A stretch of DNA of 64,000 bases from Clavelina lepadiformis (Eukaryota > Chordata > Ascidiacea > Aplousobranchia > Clavelinidae): NCBI RefSeq assembly GCF_947623445.1, contig NC_135243.1:126501-190500 (forward strand). The letters are read 5' to 3'. Shown one piece after another: positions 1 through 11,343 of this stretch (the stretch's first letter is position 1; every line of letters begins with the position of its first letter). A program made the position numbers and the translations under genes. The notes below the pieces were generated by a model, which was not told the DNA's origin, did no database searches, and worked only from the letters and a program-made list of their open reading frames with translations.

Positions 1-2097
1 GGTCGACTGCACTGAAGTCTCAATTCGTTGTTAATTTATTTTACTGGCATTCAAACAATCAATACTCAGTCGATGAAGCTTCCAAAATCTTCAAATCCTT
101 CGTTTACTGGCCTTAGACGACGTCTATCGATAACTAACTTCCGCAACAAAAGGATCCATTTTAGGGTAATATTTGACTCACATAGATATATCATAACAAA
201 TAACAAAAGATGTCTATAGTAAATCGAAATCGACACAAAGGTTTATTTGCAACATTCAACCCTTTTAAGGGCAAAGGAGGTCCAATGCAAAGTAAACGAT
301 CCTTGTTTTGCAGTACGCGATGTTCCAACCGCATATATTTTATTGTAATGTAGCAATCCGTTTGTCGTTACAATCATAAGTGATACCACATATGAGAAGT
401 TGCTTCCACAGATTACTTCATAAACGCGCAACTGCCTACAACAGCGGTAAGCAAACTACGGCCTGCCGAAAGATATTGTAGTGTTTCTGTGAAGCTTGGT
501 ATGATGCTCAAAGTATAAATTTTTGAACACTATAAAAAATTAAACTAGTTTACGCAAAAAATACTGTTGAAATATCACTTCTGATATGCCGCTGGCACGG
601 GGGCAGACTATAATAGTCTATACTGCAGTATGGCAAACAATTACTTTTTATTTGGAGTTCAATTTTTAAGGTACCACAAACTCAATCCCATCAGTTATTA
701 GTTCATAAACGAATTTTTTTGCTGATATTTGTTTTATTAATACAACATTTATGCATCCCATACATGTGTGTGAATTAGTCCACAATGCAATACTTTTCAA
801 TGAAACCCCGTACAGATTGATTGGTGCCAAATTGAGATATAAGGCCAACTAGCGGTTCAAACTAATTTTGACGTCAAAAGTGTTAAGAACCTGACTAAGT
901 TCTAATAATTGAACACTCAAAGCGGCCCTCAGGTTGAAAAGGGTTGCTCGGATCCGACCAAGAGGTGTGTGCTCCCCACATATGTTGTAACTTGCCAGCG
1001 GCAGGCAAGAACCATCTCCGCTACAGAAACTTAATATTTTGTTAACTATGAAATGCGAGAGTGTTTTACCGCGAGTCTTGTGGGATTGAATGATGCGGTC
1101 CTTTGGCATATTTTAAATCTTAAATAATTTTCAGTCATACTGATGTAATAATGATGTCATACTGATGTAATAATGACAACCATGTCGTAAATGTCCAGCA
1201 CAATTAGGTTGAAAATCGGTTCAGTTTCCACCTGGCAGCATTAAACGCTTCGCACTTGCATGCGCTAAAATGACGCTCAGAGCGTCTGACCGTCTTGCAG
1301 TGGCGTCGCCAACAGTGCATCAGAGTAAGGGTCTGAAGGTCGATCGCTTGATGAGTTGCAGTGTATTAAGTTGGGACTCAATGGCATTTATACGGGGACA
1401 TGGGGCCATGGATCCACCCCACAAAACCAACTTTTTGGACCGTAGGTTTTTTTACGTTTTCAATATTTTTCGTTCGTCACATTTCCTTGTTTGTTTCAAC
1501 TACAACCTATGTCCTATAAGAAAGCTTATGTACAGCAGTGGCTTTAGGGTGAGTGGAGCGAGCGAACCGGTAGCCAATGCCCGATCATTCCCCGAAAACG
1601 CCAACTTCCTCAAATGCGTACGTGCCCAACCATTCTGCAAGTAGTTCTTTCTACAGGCGGCTTTGAACGAGATCAACCTGCTTTGTTAAACCGCTTTTCT
1701 CTCGTTTTAGAAAAAAGCAAAGTGAGTTGACGCATCTGTCTGAGCTCGTCACCTCGGCATAAATGACGTGGGTTAACTCGCCTGGAAGCGGGTTTAGACT
1801 TGTAAGCCCCAATATCACGAAATTTTGATGATTTATTTGATTTGTAAAGAAATAGGATAAAAATAGGAAATTTACACAGGCTTAAACGCTAATTTACTTT
1901 AATATGTCCAAAGCGTTTGAATGGTTTGTCTCATCGCTTTTTATCGCACAGTGGGTTCTTATTTTGGCGCATTTTGTTGTTCAAAAGCTGACTTCATTGA
2001 AAACAATGTTCTTGTCGTTTAGAAATTTTTAGGCTGCGATGTTGAAGATGAACTTCGATTAGTTTTCAAACCAGCCAGAATTCACGGCATTAAATAC
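1..2097. other. No recognised gene
   Basis: Several short open frames exist on both strands, but none has a recognisable domain, a signal peptide or convincing splice sites. A 22-bp direct duplication lies at about 1134-1175. The stretch may be upstream or downstream of a gene outside the window. Confidence 0.5.
1134..1175. repeat. 22-bp direct duplication
   Basis: The unit GTCATACTGATGTAATAATG plus two bases occurs twice in direct succession. It is a local tandem duplication with no coding content. Confidence 0.7.
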
Positions 2098-2220
2098 CGT
2101 ATATCCTTGAATAGAAGCCGCCATCGATTAGAAGCCGCTCAAAATGATTGAGGATAAAAAATCGATCGTCGGTTGATCTAATTAAAAATATAGGCCGCGC
2201 TTGAAGAGAAGCCGCAATGA
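2098..2220. repeat. Dispersed-repeat fragment with AGAAGCCGC units
   Basis: The core TAGAAGCCGC/GAGAAGCCGC recurs three times in about 110 bp, after ACCGTATATCCTTGAATAG. Short spaced units of this kind are typical of a small non-coding dispersed element. The family is unknown, and the ends cannot be set from one copy. Confidence 0.4.
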
Positions 2221-3184
2221 TTTTAATCAGAAATGAAAATAGGAACCACGGCTTCGAAGAAATAGGGAAAGTATCCAAGCGAGTAATAATTGTTCCTCGC
2301 ACGTGCCAAGCTTCGCTGCTCAAACTCGACTCGTTCAAGCTTACACATTGAAGAAGGGTTATTGACATAAAAACACGACCCTTGAACTGCGTAGGAACCG
2401 TGGAATCACGCCATGTTTGGGTCGCCCAGGTCTGATCGATCGGGAATCAACAGGAACATGACGTCACGCGGAATATATACCGTTGATGACGTCAGCGGGG
2501 CAGCCTACGCAAATAGTTTACCGATCAAGCGACAAACCTGGAAGGCTTAAAACAACCATCTCGGTCACTAACACCATTCGTGTACGTGTTATACTGTCTG
2601 GAGTTAAAACGAGTCAGACGACTGTCTGATCAATTAAGGCAATTTTGACGAACAGTTTCACAAGAATTTACTCATTTTATGAGGGCTTTTAACTTGGCTG
2701 CTATTTCTGGAAACGTCCATTAAAATATATGGCGACAGATTAAATTAAAAATTTTCATTTGTCGCCATAAATCTGCAGGAATTCAGTTAAAACACTTTAT
2801 AAAAACGAAACAGCATATCGCCGCCGACTAATGGAATGTTTGCCCGATCTAAAAGGTCTTCGCTCTAAACTGGAGAAAAATGAACAGACAGAAATGCAAA
2901 TGTTAGAATTTTATTTTGTGTCTTGAGTTTTTAGGTTTTCTTTTTTGATTTTGTTTTTTTATAATTTTTTGGTGTTTTTTGTTTTTGTGTTTTTTATAAT
3001 AAATAAATATTGCACTTTCAAGGTAACAACAAAATATAAAACGCCGACTTTTACTTCATTCCTGCATTATGACATCACAATAAAACACGCGTCAAATGGC
3101 GGCAACATAAAAGAACAGAATCGAGCGGCAGAGTTCGGAAATTTGATGATCAGATAACCTGCTTCTTACTATGACGTCACTTTC

Positions 3185-6100
3185 TCAGTATGGTGAATAC
3201 CAGGATGATCTTGGCCGACCTCTGTAAAACAACTCAGCCAATAAAAACATTTCGTCCATAACGTCATACTTGATAACCACGTCATGATACCTGAAAGCGC
3301 GGCGTGGCCTGTAGTAGGGGGCGTAGTGGCGTCCTCTGCCTCTGCCCCGGTACCTTGCCCTTCCCCGGTCAGTAGAGGTTAAGCCATGCTTGTTCGTTCG
3401 CTTCGGGTTCACCTGAATTATCACGTCATAAGCAACGTGTGACGTCAAAAGACATACAAACAGGACGTGGCTATACCTGGAGTTGCCGTCCACGGAACAA
3501 AGTGCCATCGAGTGCGGTGGCGGTGTCCACCGAGTCCTTGTCTGCAAACTCGATGTAAGCGAACCTGCAACAGAGCTACGTCACTACCAGCTCACAATTA
3601 ACTCATACGTCACTGGTCGCTCACCCTTTTGGATGTCCTGAGAATTTATCGCACAGAATCGTGACGCGGTTGACCGAGCCTGCGCCGTGGAAGTGGTGTT
3701 CCAACTCCTCCGCGGTGGCTCCATAATCCACCTAGTGGTGAAAGTGGGTGTAACAGATATGCGAACTAATTCAACTTGAAATAACTCACATTGCCGACGA
3801 AAACTGAACGTGCGTCTGCTTCCACTTTTTCCTCAACTGTTGGAAACGCAAATCCTGGACCTGAAAGACAGAAAAAGCCTCGTAAACGTGAAGTGGAGGC
3901 AATAAAATGAAGTTGACACAGCAATTTGTGTCTGCTCTAAATTAAAATATCAACAACGCAGAGGCCATAAATAGGCCTCACCCTGTGAGTGGGCAGAGGA
4001 AGAATCAACACATAAACCAGGTGAGTGGTTCTACTGCTGTATAGACCAGTGCTGAGAGCCCACGGTGAAGAGCAAAAACTCTGGTTTCTTTAGAGAATTG
4101 AGAATTTGCAGTGAAACAATGAAGCTTGCTGCTGTTGCTCTCCTGCTCGTGTTCATCGGGCTGACGACCGCTTTGCCCAAACAAGTTAAAGACAGAAACT
4201 TTGAAGAAAGACGAACTCAGGAATGGAAACAACTGAAGGAACGCATCAAGAAAAGGGTAAGGAGCAAAAAAAACAGGGTTTGGCAAAATTTTCTTAACTA
4301 TCTTCTTCTCACAGAACACGACACGTTTGAGCAAGGACTTGTGTGATAATGATGAAGATTTCAAGCAGCTGAGAGTTTGCCGGGACCAAAGGAGGGGAAT
4401 CAAATGCCAGGAATCTATGGCACAGCCTCCTTCATACAAGCAACAAAATGCGGACACAGACTTAAATACTGTCGAGATGAGTGGTAAGACGAATTATGTT
4501 AGATAAAAGTGATCCTGTGTGATGTAACAATCTGTTGAACAGATGGTGCAAAGAGAAGGGAGAAAAGAAGCACCAACCCCTGTCTGGGGCCCGTCCAATC
4601 ACTCTTCCCATATTTTGCTCCCAACTTCTTCAATGGGAATATTGAGGAGGTGTACAAAATTGGACCTAGTTTCGAAGACGGTATTCTTTGTTTTCAAATC
4701 ACAAATTTTGGTGCTATTCAGTGGTAATAAAATCAACTTTTTACGGTATTAGGATTCAACGAAGCCATCCTCTATCACATATGTGCACCCCTGTCCTCAC
4801 CCTTATCATGCCAGGAAACATATATGGGCATCCAGGCACTGGTTTATCTCAACGAGCCCTGGGTGAATGATGACGTCGGGATGAGCGTCATTGCCGTGCC
4901 TTCTGGATGCGCAATGACTTTCTGATCTTTGGAGGTTTATATTCATTGCTGCTCTCACATATAAACCACGCTTTGTATATTGCTGCTGCCATACTGGCAC
5001 ATTGTGTATCATGTAACCCTGCTAATAAAAACAAATATAACAGTCATGAGCAGCATTAAATTAATTCAACCGCGAAGTTGAAGCAACAACGAGCAAAAGC
5101 TATGAAAATTGCAGGACAGTAAAGTGTTTTGTGAAAACTTGTCACAAAATGTCAAGTTAGATTAATGATGGATTGGGCTCAATTAAGTCGGGGGTGGAGT
5201 GGCCAATAATCCAGGCCCCGTGCGCCACTCGTCATATCAATCTTCAATCTATTAATAACGAGCACTCAGGCAGCACTTGAAATAATTCCATGAAAGAGCA
5301 GTTACTGCTGAGTAGGGTTTTGACGCATTACACCTCTTGTAAGGACCAGGCGTGATTGGTCGCGGATCAATAATCAGGAGGCATCGTGACAAAACGTCAG
5401 ACAAAATTGTTTCTAACAAAAACAACACGCAAGGGTGAGCTGCTAATTTTGAAACGCTATTTTAAAAACTAACTTTTCTCCGGACAAACAAGTGTATAAA
5501 AGCATCAATAATCAGGGAAAGGTTTAGAAGCCAATCTGGGAGAATGATGACTAAAAAGAGTTTAATTTTTATTGTCTTGCTTGCCACCATGGTTGTGGGG
5601 GCCCCGAAAGATAAAATAGAACCAGACAAAGAAGCCAAAGACAAAGAAAAGCAGAGAACACCCATCTCTTACATGGTGAGTCGCGTTTGTATACCAGCAG
5701 CCGTTCTTTGCAGCCTTACATGTATAAAGGTTACTTTCATCAATGCTTTGAATTGAGTGGCAAATTGTTTATCAACAGACAGAGCCGATCACTGAGGACA
5801 TGTGCAAGGATAAAGAGTACAAGCACCTGCACATGTGCGACATACTCAAGAAGAACAAGACGACGTTGAAGCACGCCGTCGATGACTACAGGTGTTTATT
5901 TGATGACTATGGAAATCATAGTGGCGAAAACGGCAACCAACAAGTACGACACCGACAAACCATCTCCATTCAAGCATCAAGTCACGCTTCAGTGAGCGGG
6001 ACGAGCGCATCAGCACACAGCAGTGTGAGCCACAACATAACGTCCTATACATCTCATGGGGAAGTCCCAACATTTCACAAAAGGAAGAAGAGAAGCACTC

Positions 6101-7679
6101 CGGATGAAAGGAACCCATGTGCGGGTCCGCTGCAGAAAGTCATCATCTACGAGGCTTACCACAGCGACACTGGAGAAGTTCTAGAACTGGTGCAGGATCC
6201 AAGTAAGTGATTTGTGGGCTAAGATCACTGTTGCTTTCATGTCATCTACTGACGTTAAATTCCAGACCAGGGGCTGTACCAAACATTCTACATCAGGACG
6301 TGTAACTCCTTCACACATTACGGGATGGAGTGTGGTCAGCATGACGTGATCTACAGGACCTTGTGCTACCTCTATCCTCCCGATGTCAGTGATGAGGTGG
6401 GGACAGTCAACATCCGGACTCTAGGCTCCTGTGCTCTTTCAATTGTGCCATAATCCCTTGACACACATTTCAAGGCAATGCGTTTAACTTCATACAATGT
6501 AGTGTTACTTCCAAGTTTATTGTTAAGTTGTGCATCAATGAAAATAAATGCCTTTTGATCATTTCTATGACATAATAATATAATCATGTTTAATAGAGCC
6601 AATTGTAGTGCTTTGTATTTATAAGCTTGTGCTTGTTATGGTGGAATAATACAAGGATAGTGGAGAAAAAATTTGTCAATTTTGAGCAGGGTTCAAAGTA
6701 TGATAAATTGTTCAAGGCTGAAGCTCACAACAAAACAATTGAAACCTTGCACAGCGTCATCAAAATCTTGTGAGCTTAATATTTGCTTAAACTTTCAGCT
6801 CTTTGGATGCAGCCATAATTTTAACCAACTGAAAACAAAAATGTTGCCTTTAAAACTTTTTTAGAGTAAAACAGCGTTCTAGGGCAATAGGTGAGAACTA
6901 GGAAAAATATGGTCTCTCTGTCCGATATAACCAAACCACAAACTTTTTGTGTCAATATAAAATATATCCCAAACTCTTGTAATAATTCAGAAATGAATCA
7001 TCGACAAATTCTGAAGGAAGTGACTTAGCTGGTTTTTTTGTAAATCTTTTGTACAAAAATAATTAAGCCACCATTCATAGATACTCTAAATTATGATTGT
7101 TGTGTCATAATAACCCTCCGCCATCTTAAACCTGGACCAGGTAAAGATTTGACTCGACAAGAGTTTATAAAATGAGATTCAAGACACTTCTGGTCAACTC
7201 TAGTAAATTGAAGTCACGTGACCTGTTGGGGGGCTGAGGGCCATCTGCTTCTCCACGTCGTTTTGCATCTCCTTCAATTTCTCCGCCTCCGCTTCCATCT
7301 CCTTCACCCTCGCCTTGATCGCCTCTAGCTCCTGCACATAGACATCATATTTACAAGGTGACGTTACAGCACGGTGATGAGGAATAATACACTTTGTGGG
7401 ACAATATACGAAGTGGCATAGACATCATATATGGTGTTTTGTGAATAGGTTGTTGCAAATACATGATTTATATTTCTCTTATCACCAACGCAAGAGATTC
7501 CTTGTTTTAAGTGAAAATGCACAAAATGGCAATTTTCACAACAAAATTTCATCACTTACTGGATCTGTTTCGTCCGACGTTCCGTTTGTTTGATCTAAAA
7601 GCACCGAATCATCAGCTTCTGCAGACACATTTGCGCTGAAGACATCGATGCTCGAGTCGTTGTCGAGAATGTCGGCCAT
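3185..7679 (-). CDS. PABPN1: Nuclear poly(A)-binding protein 1, complete 7-exon model
   Basis: Exons (minus): 7560-7679, 7223-7331, 3790-3860, 3625-3731, 3477-3564, 3291-3412, 3185-3221. They total 654 nt (217 residues) and are in phase throughout. Residues 1-40 are acidic and start [10 protein letters not shown]; 41-76 form the coiled coil ([20 protein letters not shown]); about 93-168 are the RRM, with RNP-like SVFVGN and GHPKGFAYIEF; the tail is RG/Y-rich and ends [12 protein letters not shown], as in vertebrate PABPN1. The family binds growing poly(A) tails in the nucleus, stimulates poly(A) polymerase and sets tail length. The alanine stretch at the N terminus of the human protein is absent. 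The start is the only ATG before the acidic segment. The 3.36-kb intron 3861-7222 contains two complete plus-strand genes. Confidence 0.97.
4119..4925 (+). CDS. Secreted neurotrophin/Spaetzle-like cystine-knot ligand 1
   Basis: Four exons: 4119-4256, 4315-4483, 4543-4680, 4753-4925, all in phase, about 205 residues. [20 protein letters not shown] is a clear signal peptide, which is why I chose this ATG over one 54 nt upstream. A charged propeptide with [14 protein letters not shown] follows, then a furin site (KRREKR before STNPC). The predicted mature chain is about 93 residues: NPC, then YHIC, PLSC and a final SGCAMTF. It aligns by eye with the next gene in the same exon layout, so the two are tandem paralogues. 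NGF-fold ligands are secreted dimers that act on cell-surface receptors. The assignment rests on cysteine pattern, processing site and length, not on a database match. It lacks the cysteine where the neighbour has TLC (here ALVY). It lies inside a PABPN1 intron, antisense to it. Confidence 0.72.
5024..5029 (+). terminator. Poly(A) signal of ligand gene 1
   Basis: AATAAA lies about 100 bp after the TGA of the first nested gene, on the same strand and before the next gene. Confidence 0.55.
5544..6453 (+). CDS. Secreted neurotrophin/Spaetzle-like cystine-knot ligand 2
   Basis: Three exons: 5544-5675, 5779-6202, 6266-6453, in phase, 247 residues. An N-terminal signal peptide ([20 protein letters not shown]) precedes a Lys/Glu-rich propeptide with three cysteines ([13 protein letters not shown] ... 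YRCLF) and a Ser/His-rich stretch. A furin site follows (HKRKKR before STPDERNPC). The mature chain, about 97 residues, has cysteines in NPC, IRTC, GMEC, TLC and GSC. Spacing matches NGF cysteines 15, 58, 68, 80 and 108. The sixth knot cysteine (NGF 110, in a C-x-C ending) is replaced: the end reads [10 protein letters not shown] secreted receptor ligand is inferred. IL-17 shares the fold, but its C-x-C ending and cysteine spacing fit less well. The gene sits 618 bp after its paralogue, inside the PABPN1 intron. Confidence 0.75.
6543..6548 (+). terminator. Poly(A) signal of ligand gene 2
   Basis: AATAAA occurs about 90 bp after the TAA, a usual distance for a metazoan cleavage signal. Confidence 0.65.
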
Positions 7680-10155
7680 TTTCCTCGAAGGTCAGAAATT
7701 ACAATACACAATGTCAGTAAATCTTAAAGAGAAATTATTTATATACAATTTTAAAATGCACACTAATGCAGTGTTTGTGACATCACCGCTGCCTCTAATT
7801 ATGTCACGATCACTTTATCAAGAAATTACTGTAACTAACATGCAAATATTGAGATGTGAGGCACATTTTAATGAGAAACCGTGAACAAGAATCGGACGTG
7901 GTTGTTCACACTGTGACGAGTCAGAGCTTTAAACTGGATCAAAAACTTTCCATTAGTAACCTTCAGAGGTTGCAAAGAAATTCATTTTGAAAGTTTCACT
8001 CTGGTATATTAAGTGAGAAGTGACTTCTTCTTGACTGACTGACGTGACCGACTTCTTCCTAGAACTCTAAAAATGCCATCCAGCGTCAAATTTCTTTTTA
8101 AAAATAGTTGCAGCTGTTGAAAATATTTCAAATATATACATGCTTGTTTGTTACCTACTTGCATTCATACACACAGTGCAGACCCTGCCTACTTTGTTGT
8201 TGCACATTCCATGCCGGTAAATTTGAAAAAGTTTTTGTCATTTACTGAAGGAGGGTCTTAGTCTTTGATCACAGGTAAAACATTTTTAAATCTTCTGTAG
8301 AGTCAGAAGCAATAACGTGCATTTGTATTTGGTCTGCATTTTGCGGTTTACACATTAAAAATACGCAGGTCACCTGCTTGATCTTGAGACGACTCTTTGA
8401 GTGACTTCAATTTTTTCCTTTTTTTGTTTGGTGTCTTTTAAAACGTAAATCTTTATTTTGTATGTTAAATATGATTCATAAAGCAGTTTATTTCCATCCA
8501 TGTCCACTGCAAAGACCTAATTAAGTGAACTTACTAAACTATGAAATAGAATGGCAAAGCCTTTAACCATTTGAGACATGAAATGTGGGTTGCTACTTTC
8601 AAATTGTGGATGAAAAGCTACATTGTACTTGTCGCTAAAAGGCACAACAATTCTACTGCTGGCATTAAAGTACCTACTGCGTTATAACTTCAAAATCACT
8701 TAGCCTTATCATTTTCACTTTTAACACAGCTTTCCCGATTGGAATGCAAAAGATGATATCATAATCGTGGTGTACGCAAAAAGAGAAAAGTTATTGGAGT
8801 ATCGTTACGGCTTAATCAAGATTAGGGGAGACACTTAGTCTAGCGTAGCAATTTTAGAATGTTTAGTTCAGTGATGAGTGTTTAAACTGAAATATACCGG
8901 AGAGTTCTACTAAACAAAACTTAACACAGTGGACCGATGAGGACATGAAAAATGCTGTTGATAAACTTCGGAAGTTACAGGGAATTGACTCAGTATCGCA
9001 GCAAATTATAACATGAATATAAGCATTTTACATAAAAGGTAGATTTGCCAGGTAGGCCTAGACACCAGTAAACTTGTTTATGTTGCAAAAAAATCAAGGC
9101 AAAACTCATTAGCGCAGTGCAATATTTATTTCTTTCCTGTCTACAACATATCAGAGGTCCATCGGGGATAACACTGAGGGGAAAAAAGCAAGTGGCGTAT
9201 TTGCTGCAGTGAAACGGTAGTTGCCACAGTAGTTTGCAAACCAATTTTTTGCATTTCTAGCCTAAAAGAATCCTATGTATCATAGTTCATTTGTTTTCCG
9301 TAAAATTCGAAGCAAAGTGTGATTGCAAAGTATGGCCAAGCTGAGCAATATTTTCAGTGCAACAAACAACTAAAAATGACAAGTGCAGCAAAACAATGCT
9401 CAGCTGCAGTTAAGGGCGCAATTAAACAGTACGGTAATGTACATCAGTTTGAGTTTTTCAATCTTTAATAAATTCAAAATTAAGTGCACACAAGTTTTTT
9501 CCAAGTCATTAAGGGCAAAATAACGCACCTGAAGTGGCACTGAAGCTAATGAAAAGCAGTATCAAGTGACGAAACTCCGCAGTCTGGTCAATAAAAGACA
9601 ATACCATGTAGCCTATTGCCTTAAACTACCATAACCCACAAAACCAATTTGGCCGACAGAATCTATTTCAATTCGTAGGCTAACCTAATTGCTGTTTATC
9701 AAACTGGTATAGCATTCTAGCCTAGGTTATTTTCTTTGCTTAGCTCCACACTAGGCGGTAAAAGCAGTCCAACACTCCAACATGGAGCACATGTATTAGC
9801 CTATTGGGCCTAATTCTTGTTGGGAGGCAGCAATTTTTTCACTTTGGCTCAATTATGTTACTCTAATTTATATGAATTAACTTTTACCTGAAATGCAATT
9901 TCGCTTCCTAAAATATTGCATTTAATGAAATTACACAGAAATATGAAACTAAACTTAAGTTAAAAGAAATTAATAAAACTTCTAAGTTTTAAAATTAATG
10001 CATAATTTTAACTATCACTTTTTCACCAACGAAACGTCTTTCGTTCAAAAAACCTTTGTTTGTTTGGGACACATAATTAGAATCTATGAACTATTAATTG
10101 TCACGCAGAAAACTCGAAAGAAAGATGCAAATGTTAAGGAATGAAAAATACAATA
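7680..10155. other. Intergenic, PABPN1 upstream region
   Basis: AT-rich DNA with only short chance frames on either strand. The PABPN1 promoter should lie just right of 7679, but no TATA box or other core element stands out. I see no RNA gene. Confidence 0.5.
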
Positions 10156-10325
10156 GGGGAAGTGATTATTTAATGACTTCGAACCCAGGTCATGAAAATT
10201 TGATAAGACGCCACTATTCTAAGGCCACGCTCCATAGGAGCCAACCCATTTCCAATACAACCCACAACTTGCAGGTCACATCTTCTACAGGCCACTATTG
10301 CAACCCACAATGCAAAGACAGGCGT

Positions 10326-10788
10326 CACAAATGAAGCCTGGTTCGAGATTACACAGGTCATGCCTCGTATAACATAAAGCCTGGGTCGAGATTACAGAAG
10401 TCATGGTTCGTATAAATTGAAGTCTGGGTCGAGTTTACAGAGGTCATGGGTTCTATAGATTGAAGCCTGGGTCGAGAATCGAGTTTGGAAGGATCATGGC
10501 TCGTATAAATTGAAGCCTGGGTCGAGATTGGAAAGGTCATGTCTCGTATAGATTGAAGCCTGGGTCGAGATTGGAAGGGTCATGGCTCGTATAAATTGAA
10601 GCCTGAGTCGAGATTACGGAGGTCATGGGTTCTATAAATTGAAGCCTGGGTCGAGTTTGGAAGGGTCATGGCTCGTATAGATTGAAGCCTGGGTCGACAT
10701 TACAGAGGTCATGGGTTCTGTAGATTGAAGCCTGGGTCGATATTACAGAGGTCATGGGTGCTGTAAAATGAAGCCTGGGTCGATATAA
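10326..10788 (+). repeat. Left minisatellite array, about 11 units of 43-45 bp
   Basis: The core GAAGCCTGGGTCGAGATTAC recurs about every 44 bp, joined by AGAGGTCATGGCTCGTATAA or GGTCATGGGTTCTATAGATT variants. Units differ at several positions, so the array is not freshly amplified. Confidence 0.9.
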
Positions 10789-11343
10789 GAAAATGGTGAA
10801 TTCGAATACAATTGAGACCTGGAGTCTGAAGTTAAATATGTTGAATCAGAAGGCAGGAGGGTTAGTCGAGCTCTTTTGCTGTTTTTTTTTTAGGACTGGC
10901 AGACTGCGGACGCTGATTAATGTTAAAGAAATTACTGTGTCAGTGTGTAGGCCTATTGAAATATTTTAAGCCATGGGTTTTGATTGCATTGAAAGTTAGG
11001 CTAGGCCTGTATGAGGCGAAATTTATTATAAGGCAATCTGAAACGAATATTATAGGTTGTAGCTTATAGTAGGCTACCGGTACATACTGGTATGTGGTCC
11101 CAAAGTTGCATACTGACATAATGTTTTCATTGACTACCGTATTCCTGTTCACAGCTTACAAATAAAGTAAAATTGAGCAAAAACAATATACTTTAAACTT
11201 GATTTTAGCAGCACAACTGACATGTTGTATTTGAATTAGTGTAGTTAATGTGCTGTACTGTAAAACATATATAAGGTATTCTACCGCCATACTGTTGTTA
11301 TTGGTTTACTTTGAAATTGTATGTATTTCACGTTTGAATTCAC

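Noticed and set aside
5779-6453. IL-17 as identity of the nested ligands
   Set aside because: IL-17 ends in a C-x-C and has its paired cysteines about five residues apart; here the gap is about ten, and there is a neurotrophin-like order with a furin-cleaved propeptide. Not fully excluded.
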